A stretch of DNA of 64,000 nucleotides, taken from the NCBI GenBank assembly GCA_949286115.1, contig CASEBK010000031.1, forward strand, positions 118,574-182,573, written 5' to 3'. The DNA is from an uncultured Veillonellaceae bacterium. Lineage in GTDB: Bacteria; Bacillota; Negativicutes; Veillonellales; Dialisteraceae. The first letter of the stretch is position 1, and each line of letters begins with the position of its first letter. Shown here piece by piece: positions 51,703-59,305 of this stretch. Made by a program: the position numbers and the translations under genes. The notes under the pieces are model-generated. The model ran no database searches. It saw nothing but the letters and a program-made list of their open reading frames with translations, and was not told the DNA's origin.

Positions 51703-53496
51703 TCATTCCGATGTCTTTTTCTGCAATTCCCGGATCTCCCTGCTCAGCTGGATGCAGGCGAGCATCTCTCTTCTGGAGCCTTCGGGATCGGCATGAGCCA
51801 GTGTGCTGGCCCGTTCCGTATGCATTTTATAAGCTTTCTGCAGCGCCCCCAATTTCAGAGGCCGCACAAATTCTTCCCACGGTACGGATACCGTATCTTC
51901 CGCTTTCATCAAAAGGGCGGCCAGCGCTTCGATATCGTCCTGCCCCAGCTTCTGCTGTACCGCTTTTTCGGACAAGACCTGCCCGCTTTCCTGCACTTCT
52001 TCCATAGCCTGTGCCAGCCGCTGGCAAAAAGGCGATGTATATTGAAACGCTTTCATCTCCGCCCAAGAAGACGGCGCGCGATGATACTGCATGCAGTAGG
52101 TCAGAAACCCTTCTTCCAGCCGCACCTGCTTCTGCGATTCTCGACTGACGGTCTCTTCCGCCGTCTCTCGGGGCGATATATAGACCTTCGCATGATTTTT
52201 CTTTACATACCGAGTCGCTTCGCTTCGGATGAGCCCTTCATCGAGCCGCATGGCCTGCGCCATTTTTCGAATGTAGGAATTGATCAGGAAGGAATCGTCC
52301 CTGGCGGTCAATACGGAAAACATCTCCTGCAGAATATGCTGCTGCCCTTCAAGAGACGTGGGGTCGTACTGCCGAAGGAGCGACGCCAGAAGATAATCCA
52401 GCGCGGGCTGCGCCTGCCGCACCGCTTCCAGATAGGCTTCCCCGCCGTGCAGATTGACGAATTCGTCAGGATCCTTTCCTTCACCCACACGGGCCACGCG
52501 GATCTTGAGCCCTACCGTGCCGGCGATCTCCAGCGCCCGGCGCGTCGCATTCTGTCCCGCCGCATCCATATCGTAGCTGAAGACCACTTCATCGGCATAG
52601 CGCTTGAGCAGGCGGGCCTGCTCGATGGTGAACGCCGTGCCCAGCGAGGCTACGACATTCGTCACTCCATGGGCATGGAGCGAGATGGCATCCATATAGC
52701 CTTCCACCATGATGACCTGCCGTGTCTCTCGGATCTTCGGCAGTGCCTGATAGAGCGCGAAGAGCAACCGCCTCTTATTGAAGATCGGCGTTTCCGGCGA
52801 ATTGAGATACTTCGGCTTGCTGTCATCCAGCACCCGCCCGCCGAAAGCGACCGGCTTTCCCTTCAGATTCAGGATGGGAAACATGCAGCGGTTGCGAAAC
52901 ATATCGAAATATCGTCCGTTGCTGTATCCGACGAGCCCCGCATCCACCAGCGTTTTTGGCGCGATCTGCTTTTTCTGCGTGAAATCCCGAAACAGTTTGT
53001 CCCACGCGGGAGGAGCAAATCCCAATTTAAAATATTCGATGGTCTCTGCCGTGAGATGCCGCTTCTGAAAGTAAGCCAGCCCGGCTTCTCCCATGCGCGT
53101 CTTTGTAAGGCAATTGTGAAAATAATCTGCCGCAAGCCGCGCAGCTTCATACATCGCCGTCATTTCCGACTGCTTTTGCCGTTCTTCCTCTGACACTTCC
53201 TCTTCCGGAAGCTCGATGTGCGCCATCTCCGCCAGATGCTCCACTGCCTCAGGAAATGTCAGGTTTTCCATCTTCTGCACGAAGGTAAAAACATTGCCCG
53301 ACGCATGACAGCCGAAGCAGTAATACAGTCCCTTATCCGGCGAAACGGAAAAAGAAGGTGTCTTTTCATGGTGAAACGGACAGCAGGCCCAATACCGCCC
53401 GCCTTTTTTCTTCAGCGGGACATAGGAACCGATCACATCGGCGATGTTGACGCTGTCCGATACGCGCTGCAAAAAATCCTGCCCAAAATATCTCAT
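51703..53496 (-). CDS. dnaG: DNA primase DnaG
   Basis: Makes RNA primers at the fork. From the ATG at 53496 the protein is 597 residues: CHC2 zinc finger (C39, H42, C60, C63), the RNA polymerase core with KYLNSPETPIFNKRRLLF, TOPRIM domain with VIMVEGYMDAISLH and SYDMDAAGQNATRRAL, and a C-terminal helicase-binding helical part. AGAGGA lies six bases before this ATG; earlier ATGs at 53520 and 53502 fit the site less well. Operon with rpoD; rpsU is not present. Confidence 0.96.
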   Translation of the reverse strand: MRYFGQDFLQRVSDSVNIADVIGSYVPLKKKGGRYWACCPFHHEKTPSFSVSPDKGLYYCFGCHASGNVFTFVQKMENLTFPEAVEHLAEMAHIELPEEEVSEEERQKQSEMTAMYEAARLAADYFHNCLTKTRMGEAGLAYFQKRHLTAETIEYFKLGFAPPAWDKLFRDFTQKKQIAPKTLVDAGLVGYSNGRYFDMFRNRCMFPILNLKGKPVAFGGRVLDDSKPKYLNSPETPIFNKRRLLFALYQALPKIRETRQVIMVEGYMDAISLHAHGVTNVVASLGTAFTIEQARLLKRYADEVVFSYDMDAAGQNATRRALEIAGTVGLKIRVARVGEGKDPDEFVNLHGGEAYLEAVRQAQPALDYLLASLLRQYDPTSLEGQQHILQEMFSVLTARDDSFLINSYIRKMAQAMRLDEGLIRSEATRYVKKNHAKVYISPRETAEETVSRESQKQVRLEEGFLTYCMQYHRAPSSWAEMKAFQYTSPFCQRLAQAMEEVQESGQVLSEKAVQQKLGQDDIEALAALLMKAEDTVSVPWEEFVRPLKLGALQKAYKMHTERASTLAHADPEGSRREMLACIQLSREIRELQKKTSE

Positions 53497-53536
53497 AGTC
53501 ATTCCTCTGGCATTCGCCATACCGGCTGATGCCTAT

Positions 53537-53576
53537 GAAAAAAACTGACAAAGCCGTCTTTCCGAATTGTCAGTCT
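53537..53576 (-). terminator. Intrinsic terminator after ATP-grasp gene
   Basis: ACTGACAA and TTGTCAGT arms, minus-strand run of seven T, 14 bases past the stop at 53588. Confidence 0.85.
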
Positions 53577-53587
53577 TTTACTTTCTC

Positions 53588-54325
53588 TTACAGGCGCTGC
53601 TTTTCCGCGCCTGCCTCTTTTGTCAATTCCTGCCAGCGGGCCGTCAGCAGCTCTACATATTTTTTCGGATCCAACCCAAAGCTTCGGAGCACATAGCCGT
53701 CGCTGGCCTCTACGAGGAGCGTCCGCCCGTCGTCGGTCACGCCAAAATCCAGCGCATAGCCGCAGGGCGCACTGTGAAAAGCCTCCACGGCCCGCTTCAT
53801 GGTATCCACATCAGGAAACAGATCCCACCGGCCCGCATAAGGAGTCAGGCCGATGATCTCGCCGCGAAGCACCCAGAGCCGCCATTCCGAGAGAAAGTTG
53901 ACTTTCTCGCTGCACCACACGGGAATATCTTCCAATCCGCCGCCAAGTTTGATGAGGTCTTCCGACTTATCGAGCACAGTGCCGGAGAAGCGCTTTACGT
54001 CCCAGATCGGCTTGACGAAAACATGCCAACTGTCCGCATGGCTCGTGATGGTAAAGAGCGTCGATTTCCAGATCTTCCGCCCGAGAAACGGCATCAGTTC
54101 TTCCGGATAGTCCAGAGGAAGGAGGTGCACCCCCATCCGGTCCATCGCCACTTCCACGTCGTCCAGCGTCCCCACGATGAGGTCCTCCGGTTCGTTGTCC
54201 TCAATGGAATAGACCGCCTTGTAAGGGACCACCGGAATGCCAAGGGCGGAGCAACCCGTATACACATCGAAGCAGTTCTGATTGAAGTATTCCCCTGTGT
54301 GTTTGATCCGGATATAGACTTTCAT
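53588..54325 (-). CDS. ATP-grasp-like protein (R2K/DUF4343-like)
   Basis: A 245-residue soluble protein. The N-terminal part (MKVYIRIKHTGEYFNQNCF...) precedes a segment DLIVGTLDDVEVAMDRMG, the middle has VFVKPIWDVKRFSGTV, where a lysine would contact ATP, then SEWRLWVLRGEIIGLTPY, and the end has YALDFGVTDDGRTLLVEASDGY, where the D-F-G and E-A-S-D residues fit the metal-binding end of ATP-grasp ligases. This pattern matches the R2K (DUF4343) clade, whose substrates are mostly unknown. Single-gene unit with extended -10 promoter and own terminator, so partners are not visible. Confidence 0.75.
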   Translation of the reverse strand: MKVYIRIKHTGEYFNQNCFDVYTGCSALGIPVVPYKAVYSIEDNEPEDLIVGTLDDVEVAMDRMGVHLLPLDYPEELMPFLGRKIWKSTLFTITSHADSWHVFVKPIWDVKRFSGTVLDKSEDLIKLGGGLEDIPVWCSEKVNFLSEWRLWVLRGEIIGLTPYAGRWDLFPDVDTMKRAVEAFHSAPCGYALDFGVTDDGRTLLVEASDGYVLRSFGLDPKKYVELLTARWQELTKEAGAEKQRL

Positions 54326-54374
54326 AGGTCCACCTCATTGGCACAAGATGATCAAATTTTTCGTTATATTTTTA

Positions 54375-54396
54375 ATTATATCACACATGAGTCATT
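54375..54396 (-). promoter_or_regulatory. Extended -10 promoter with ATGACTCAT palindrome
   Basis: Minus strand TGATATAAT (54383-54375), 50 bases before the ATP-grasp gene, directly preceded by AATGACTCATGT (54396-54385), the same 12-mer as at 33118-33129. Confidence 0.55.
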
Positions 54397-54443
54397 TCGT
54401 TTTATTTTTTATCATCCTTTTAGCAATAAAAAGAAACGCACAC

Positions 54444-54467
54444 GAAAAGCGGAGCCGAAGCTCCGCT
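54444..54467 (-). terminator. Intrinsic terminator after uppP
   Basis: AGCGGAG, loop CTTCGG, CTCCGCT, then TTTCGTGTGCG on the minus strand, just past the uppP stop. Confidence 0.9.
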
Positions 54468-54472
54468 TCATC

Positions 54473-55267
54473 TCACAGGAAGAAATAGGCATATGATACC
54501 GCCGCCACGAGGAAGCGGTAATACGCAAAGCCTGACAGCGTGGACCGGTTGAGAAATTTCAGGAACCACAGAATGGAGATATACGCCACGACAAAAGACG
54601 TCACAAATCCGAGAGCGAGCACGCCGAAATCATCCATGGAAAGGTCAGATGCGACTTTCAGCAGATCGTATGAGCACGCCAGGAACATCAGCGGCACCGC
54701 CATGATGAAGGAGAAATCAGCCGCTGCCTTGCGGGATATCCCAAGAAGCAGCCCCCCTGCGATGGTGCTGCCGCTCCGGGAAAAGCCAGGCCAGAGAGAA
54801 AGACACTGAAAGAGCCCCATCTGAAGCGCCTTGGCAGTGGTGATCTCATCCACATCTTCGATAAGAAATGCTTTTCTCATCTTTTCCGCAAAGATCATGA
54901 ACAGACCGCCGAGGATGAGCCCAATGATCACCGTCAGAGGACCGAAGAGATACGTTTTGATGAGGCCGTGACAGAGAAGTCCCACGAGGCAGGCGGGAAA
55001 CATGGCGACCGCGATATTGAGACAGGAAGCTCCTTTCGTGCGGAACCAATTTCTCCGCTTCACCATATTCACAAATTTTTCCTTATAAACGAGAAGCACG
55101 GACAGGATGGCGCCAAACTGGATGAATACATCAAAAACATCGGCCAGCGTCCCGGTAAATCCCAGCATGTGCCCCACCAGGATCAGATGCCCCGTACTGG
55201 ATACCGGGATATACTCGGTCAGCCCTTCGACGATGCCGACGATGAGCGCGCAAAAATATTCGTACAT
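54473..55267 (-). CDS. uppP: Undecaprenyl-diphosphatase UppP (BacA)
   Basis: Dephosphorylates undecaprenyl diphosphate so that it can re-enter cell-wall synthesis. The 264-residue polytopic protein has both catalytic motifs: GIVEGLTEYIPVSSTGHLIL at 11-30 and LWPGFSRSGSTIAGG in the second half. About eight membrane helices are visible. It is the last gene of a unit with the NUDIX gene and the secreted repeat protein (gaps of three bases or overlaps). Confidence 0.96.
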   Translation of the reverse strand: MYEYFCALIVGIVEGLTEYIPVSSTGHLILVGHMLGFTGTLADVFDVFIQFGAILSVLLVYKEKFVNMVKRRNWFRTKGASCLNIAVAMFPACLVGLLCHGLIKTYLFGPLTVIIGLILGGLFMIFAEKMRKAFLIEDVDEITTAKALQMGLFQCLSLWPGFSRSGSTIAGGLLLGISRKAAADFSFIMAVPLMFLACSYDLLKVASDLSMDDFGVLALGFVTSFVVAYISILWFLKFLNRSTLSGFAYYRFLVAAVSYAYFFL

Positions 55268-55270
55268 ACT

Positions 55271-55792
55271 TTACTCCTTCAGAAAATGTTCCTTTTTCAA
55301 CCGCTCGATGACGAGGCGGTCCGTAGCAAACGCCAGGGGAGGAAGCCCATGGCCGGGGAAAAAACGCACCTCCGCCACATCGTCCCCGCTGCGGCAGAAT
55401 CCGCCCGCGATGCGCGTCAGGAACCACGTGCCCGTGGTGTGCGCCTCTGGCTCATGAAAATTGGAATACACTTCATACACAGAGAGCGGCTCGACCCAGA
55501 ATCCGGTCTCTTCCCGCATCTCCCTCACCAGCGCCTGGCGAATATCTTCATTATACTCCACGTGTCCACAGGGGATGCACCACAGCCCTTCCCGCGTCTC
55601 ACCGCGGGCCCGCCGTCCCAGCAGAATCTCTCCCTCCGGCGAGAGGATGATCCCCGCTACGCCGGTGATGGGATTCTCATAGGAAATGCGCCCGCATCCA
55701 TTGCAGCAGAGCCGGTACTCTCCCTGCGTCCACTGCCGCAGGAGAGGCGCGCCGCACCAGGCGCAGTACCGCTTTCCCGTCGTGTCCATCAC
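55271..55792 (-). CDS. NUDIX hydrolase with zinc ribbon
   Basis: A 173-residue protein with an N-terminal zinc ribbon (CAWCG at 10-14, CNGCG about 17 residues later) and a NUDIX domain whose box begins GHVEYNEDI and ends LVREMREETGF with the catalytic glutamates. Hydrolyses a nucleoside diphosphate-linked compound; the substrate is unknown. The zinc ribbon is like that of NADH pyrophosphatase relatives. ATG at 55792 or 55789 overlaps the stop of the secreted protein gene, so the two are translationally coupled. Confidence 0.9.
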   Translation of the reverse strand: MMDTTGKRYCAWCGAPLLRQWTQGEYRLCCNGCGRISYENPITGVAGIILSPEGEILLGRRARGETREGLWCIPCGHVEYNEDIRQALVREMREETGFWVEPLSVYEVYSNFHEPEAHTTGTWFLTRIAGGFCRSGDDVAEVRFFPGHGLPPLAFATDRLVIERLKKEHFLKE

Positions 55793-56916
55793 AGCGCCCT
55801 CTGGTGATTGGCCGCCCGCACCGCGCGGATACGGGAGAGCGCCGGCTGCAGCGGGTCCGGGATCTGCGGATTCTTCATAGCCACGATGTTCTGCAAGACC
55901 TTTTCCGTCTCATTGATATAAAAAATGAGCACGGTCTTCCGGTCCTGAGAAAAATAGATGTAAGCGCTCTGCGGATGCAGATCCGCCAGATTCATTTCCA
56001 GTTTCTGCGGCTCACCGTACAACGCTTCCACCGTGGACAGCTGGTCGCCCACAGAGACACCGCGTCGCGTCATCATGCCCTCGTCCATAATAAAGAGAGA
56101 AGCTATTTCGTGCTCGTCGGCGCTCATGCGCACGCCGAATCCTGGGAAATACCAGATCTCTTCCTCCGGATTCGTCGCTTTCTTCTGCCAGATCAGCCAG
56201 GGACGGTCTTCAAAGACGTTGCCCACTTCATACCTAGCGATCTGAAATTCTTCGTCAAAAAAGCGATGCCCTGCGGGGAGCACTTTCTCCGGTGAAGCAG
56301 GAAACGCATCCCCTGCAAAAGACAGCTGGATCGCTTTGACACGGCCGCTTCCGACAGTGAAGACGAGCTGCTGTCCTGCCGTTTCATAGATCAGGTAAAA
56401 CTGCTGCTGCGGCCCATCCCACAGGATCTGGTCCGGCCGTCCGTAGACGCGCACCACATTCTCCCGGCTGCTTCCGACCGAGAGGCCCCGCGCTGTTTTT
56501 ATCCCGTCTTTTGTGATGCAGATCTTCGCAGCGCCGGCCGAAGGCAGCTTCGATGAGATCGCAAGGTCGGGCCGCACAGAGTATGCATAGGCCCTGTCCT
56601 GAATGAACTGGACAGCGACTCCGTCCCACTGATATTCGTCCCGCACGCTTCCCTGCTCCCGTTTGACCGGATCGCCCAGGCAGGCCGCCCAGTCCGAAAC
56701 TGCCGTGCCCAGACGCAGCCCGCACAGGGAAAGATCGCCCTTTCCAAGCGGCGTACCGTCGATATCATGGATGGGCTCTTTCTTCGGCGCTTCCGCCGGC
56801 TTCAGCAGTGCCGTCACTGCGGCGATATCCTCTGCCGGTACCGGCTCCTCGGCCCATACCGGACAGGTCAGCAGCCACAGAGCCGCTGCGCACGCGGCGC
56901 ATTTTCTATATGTCAT
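55789..56916 (-). CDS. Secreted protein with three repeat modules, unrecognised
   Basis: A 375-residue protein with a signal peptide (1-22, cleavage after VWA) and no other membrane helix. Three modules begin with a similar turn: GLRLGTAVSDWAACLGDP (66-83), GLSVGSSRENVVRVYGRPDQ (144-163) and GVSVGDQLSTVEALYGEPQK (286-305), each followed by aromatic beta strands. The G-[LV]-x-[LV]-G-x5-V-x3-[YL]-G-x-P form resembles SmpA/BLIP-like folds by pattern. Function unknown; periplasmic or surface location is inferred. ATG follows GAGGAGGA. First gene of the unit with the NUDIX gene and uppP. Confidence 0.85.
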   Translation of the reverse strand: MTYRKCAACAAALWLLTCPVWAEEPVPAEDIAAVTALLKPAEAPKKEPIHDIDGTPLGKGDLSLCGLRLGTAVSDWAACLGDPVKREQGSVRDEYQWDGVAVQFIQDRAYAYSVRPDLAISSKLPSAGAAKICITKDGIKTARGLSVGSSRENVVRVYGRPDQILWDGPQQQFYLIYETAGQQLVFTVGSGRVKAIQLSFAGDAFPASPEKVLPAGHRFFDEEFQIARYEVGNVFEDRPWLIWQKKATNPEEEIWYFPGFGVRMSADEHEIASLFIMDEGMMTRRGVSVGDQLSTVEALYGEPQKLEMNLADLHPQSAYIYFSQDRKTVLIFYINETEKVLQNIVAMKNPQIPDPLQPALSRIRAVRAANHQRAL

Positions 56917-56973
56917 GGATCCTCCTCATTCTCCGAAAATGGAGTCTGGTTCCGCATTTTTGCTTTCTTATCA

Positions 56974-57001
56974 TTATTACTGGCCGAAGAGACCCTGTCA
57001 A
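56974..57001 (-). promoter_or_regulatory. Promoter of secreted protein-NUDIX-uppP unit
   Basis: Minus strand TTGACA (57001-56996), 16-base spacer, TAATAA (56979-56974). The -35 starts ten bases after the T-run of the preceding terminator. Confidence 0.55.
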
Positions 57002-57010
57002 GAGCACACA

Positions 57011-57042
57011 CAAAAAGCACCGGAGACCGGGCTCCAGTGCTT
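57011..57042 (-). terminator. Intrinsic terminator after aminotransferase gene
   Basis: AAGCACTGGAG and CTCCGGTGCTT arms (one mismatch), then TTTGTGTGTG on the minus strand. Confidence 0.85.
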
Positions 57043-57053
57043 TTCCTGATGGA

Positions 57054-58226
57054 TCAGTCCTTTCTGTGACGCGCTACGAAGCGGCCGATCCGCTTAAGCG
57101 CCTCTGCGATGTTCTCCCGGCTCGCCGCATAGGAGATGCGCACATGACCGCGGCCCTGCTCGCCGAAGCAGCTTCCCGGCACGACGCCCACCTTCTCCTC
57201 TTTCAGGAGCTCTTCGGAGAAAGTCTCATCATCCATGCCCGTACATGTGATATCCGGGAAAATATAGAACGCGCCCTTCGGCTCAAAGACCGGCAGGCCG
57301 ATCTCTTTCAGTCCTTCATAGACCATCACGCGGCGCGCCGCGTATTCATCGTACATGGCTTTCACATCGTCGTCGCACGCCTCCAGCGCAGCGATCGCAC
57401 CGTACTGGCTCGTAGAAGAGGCGCAGAGGATGGCGTACTGATGGACCTTGTAGATGGATTCCACCGCTTCTTTCGGCGCACAGAGATAACCGATGCGCAG
57501 GCCCGTCATCGCATAGGACTTGGAGAAACCGTTCAGCACGATGGTCCGCTCCTTCATCCCCGGAAGCGATGCTACGCAGGTATGCGTGCCTTCATAAGTA
57601 AGATCGCAGTAGATCTCATCGGAAATGACGATCAGATCGTGTTTCTTTGCGAACTCTGCGATCTTTTCGAGAGATGCCCGATCCATCACCGTGCCCGTGG
57701 GGTTGTTCGGATAGCCGATGAGAAGAACTTTCGTCTTTTCCGTCACTTTCTTTTCCAGCTCTTCTACAGTGAGTTTGAAATCGTCCTTTTCCCAGGTGGG
57801 CACGAGCACCGGCACGCCGCCGGCAAAGCGAACGCATGCCGGGTAGGCCACGTAGGCCGGGTCCGGGATGAGCACCTCGTCCCCCGGATTGAGGAGCGCC
57901 GTCATAGCGATGCTGATGGCTTCCGACACGCCTACCGTCACGACGATCTCACACGCCGGATCATAGTCCACATGATAGCGGCGGTGGAACAGTGAGGCGA
58001 TATCCTCTCGAAGCTTCATCAGTCCCAGATTAGAAGTGTAGGATGTTTCCTTCTTTTTCAGACTGTCGATGCACGCATCGATCACTTTGTCCGGCGCGGC
58101 ATAATCCGGCTCGCCAACGCCGAGCGAGATGACGCCTTCCATCGTATTGGCCAAGTCAAAAAATTTACGGATGCCGGACGGCGGCACCGCTTTGACATTT
58201 TCCGCGATCTTTGTTTCCCAGTTCAT
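57054..58226 (-). CDS. Class I PLP-dependent aminotransferase
   Basis: A 390-residue fold-type I aminotransferase, likely acting on aspartate, aromatic or N-acetyl-DAP-type substrates. It has VISLGVGEPDYAAPDKVI near the start, GYPNNPTGTVM, ISDEIYCDLTY, the PLP lysine in LNGFSKSYAMTGLRIGY, and the substrate arginine in GHVRISYAAS. The start at 58226 follows GAGGAGGAA and overlaps the flavodoxin stop by four bases. Exact substrate cannot be read; PatA-type is possible. Confidence 0.9.
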   Translation of the reverse strand: MNWETKIAENVKAVPPSGIRKFFDLANTMEGVISLGVGEPDYAAPDKVIDACIDSLKKKETSYTSNLGLMKLREDIASLFHRRYHVDYDPACEIVVTVGVSEAISIAMTALLNPGDEVLIPDPAYVAYPACVRFAGGVPVLVPTWEKDDFKLTVEELEKKVTEKTKVLLIGYPNNPTGTVMDRASLEKIAEFAKKHDLIVISDEIYCDLTYEGTHTCVASLPGMKERTIVLNGFSKSYAMTGLRIGYLCAPKEAVESIYKVHQYAILCASSTSQYGAIAALEACDDDVKAMYDEYAARRVMVYEGLKEIGLPVFEPKGAFYIFPDITCTGMDDETFSEELLKEEKVGVVPGSCFGEQGRGHVRISYAASRENIAEALKRIGRFVARHRKD

Positions 58227-58696
58227 ACTGTTTCCTCCTCTTTGTGATCTGTCTGTTCTTCTTTCCCGCCGGCGACGATCCGTCCCAGCGCTTCGCACCG
58301 TTTGAGCGCGTCTTCATCAGGATAGCCGTAGGCGAGCACGGGACGGGCGGGAAAGATCCCGCCGGCAAAATGCAGCTCCGACTCCCAGGAATTGAGCCAC
58401 GCGCCGCGGCTCCATCCGCAGGAGCCGAAGACGCCCATTCGCTTTCCTTTCAGAAACGGCTCCAGCTTCCGGCTGAACGGATGCATCTGCGCTTCTTCAA
58501 TGACCTCTACGCCCCAGGCTGAGCATCCCAGAAGGATCGAATCGTATTCCTTTCCGATCGTCTCCGCGTCCACGTCTGCCACCGGCGCCAGAAGCACCTC
58601 CGCGCCGCAGCTCCTGGCGCCAACGGCCACCGCTTCGGCCATCGCTTCCGTATTGCCCGTGCTGGAATAAAAAATCACAGCGGTCTTTTCGGCCAT
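58223..58696 (-). CDS. Flavodoxin
   Basis: A 157-residue FMN-binding electron carrier. The phosphate loop is YSSTGNTEAMA near residue 10, the isoalloxazine loops are around LLGCSAWGVE and GSCGWSRGAWL. The C-terminus is a charged tail (GGKEEQTDHKEEE) absent from the second flavodoxin. ATG follows GGAGGAGG. Coupled to the aminotransferase by a four-base overlap; no reductase partner is nearby. Confidence 0.9.
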   Translation of the reverse strand: MAEKTAVIFYSSTGNTEAMAEAVAVGARSCGAEVLLAPVADVDAETIGKEYDSILLGCSAWGVEVIEEAQMHPFSRKLEPFLKGKRMGVFGSCGWSRGAWLNSWESELHFAGGIFPARPVLAYGYPDEDALKRCEALGRIVAGGKEEQTDHKEEETV

Positions 58697-58713
58697 TTTC
58701 CTCCTCCATCCTG

Positions 58714-58752
58714 GATTAAAAAATAAAGCGCCCGTTCACGAGAGCGCTTTAT
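58714..58752 (-). terminator. Intrinsic terminator after second flavodoxin gene
   Basis: ATAAAGCGC and GCGCTTTAT arms (loop about 12), then T-run on the minus strand; it separates the two flavodoxin genes. Confidence 0.85.
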
Positions 58753-58777
58753 GGTGACTTCTTGTCCTTGTATGAAA

Positions 58778-59206
58778 TTATGCGTTGGCAATCGTTTCGC
58801 CGAGCGCCTTGCATGCGCTGAGCGCTTCATCATCGGGATAGCTGTATGCTTTGACCGGATCAGCTGCGAGCTTCACGCCTGCATCTTCCAGACGCTGCTT
58901 CCAGTTTTCGATCCAGTCACCCTGGTTCCACGCATAGGAACCGAAGATGCCTACCACTTTGCCGGGCAGATTCGGGAGCAGTTCTGCGAAGAACGGTTCG
59001 AATTCATATTCTTCCAGGTCTTCGTTCCCCATTGCCGGGCAGCCGAGGATGATGTGGTCATAAGCTGCGATATCCGCTGCGCTGGTGTCGCTCACGAAGG
59101 AAAGGGTCGTCTCTGCGCCGGCTGCCTTCGCGCCTTCTTCCACCGCCTGCGCCATCGCTTCGGTGTTGCCGGAACCGGACCAGTATACGATTGCTACTTT
59201 TGCCAT
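58778..59206 (-). CDS. Flavodoxin (short, acidic)
   Basis: A 142-residue flavodoxin with phosphate loop YWSGSGNTEAMAQ, FMN loops around LGCPAMGNEDLEEYE and GSYAWNQGDWIENW, and an acidic surface. It is about the length of clostridial flavodoxins. It has its own strong promoter and terminator, unlike its paralogue at 58223, so the two are likely controlled differently. ATG follows AGGAGGC. Confidence 0.95.
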   Translation of the reverse strand: MAKVAIVYWSGSGNTEAMAQAVEEGAKAAGAETTLSFVSDTSAADIAAYDHIILGCPAMGNEDLEEYEFEPFFAELLPNLPGKVVGIFGSYAWNQGDWIENWKQRLEDAGVKLAADPVKAYSYPDDEALSACKALGETIANA

Positions 59207-59256
59207 AATAAAGCCTCCTGTTTAAAATCGGACCGATGTCGATCCGTGCTTCTTTA

Positions 59257-59285
59257 ATATTACTGGACGGGCGTATCGTTGTCAA
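59257..59285 (-). promoter_or_regulatory. Strong sigma-A promoter of flavodoxin gene
   Basis: Minus strand TTGACA (59285-59280), 17-base spacer, TAATAT (59262-59257), 51 bases before the ATG at 59206. The leader holds ATCGGACCGAT (59227-59237), a small palindrome. Confidence 0.75.
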
Positions 59286-59305
59286 TTTCTAAAAGTAGAA
59301 CGCCC

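Noticed and set aside
59227..59237. ATCGGACCGAT palindrome in the flavodoxin leader as an operator
   Set aside because: Only five base pairs per arm; too short to claim beyond chance, so noted only within the promoter entry.
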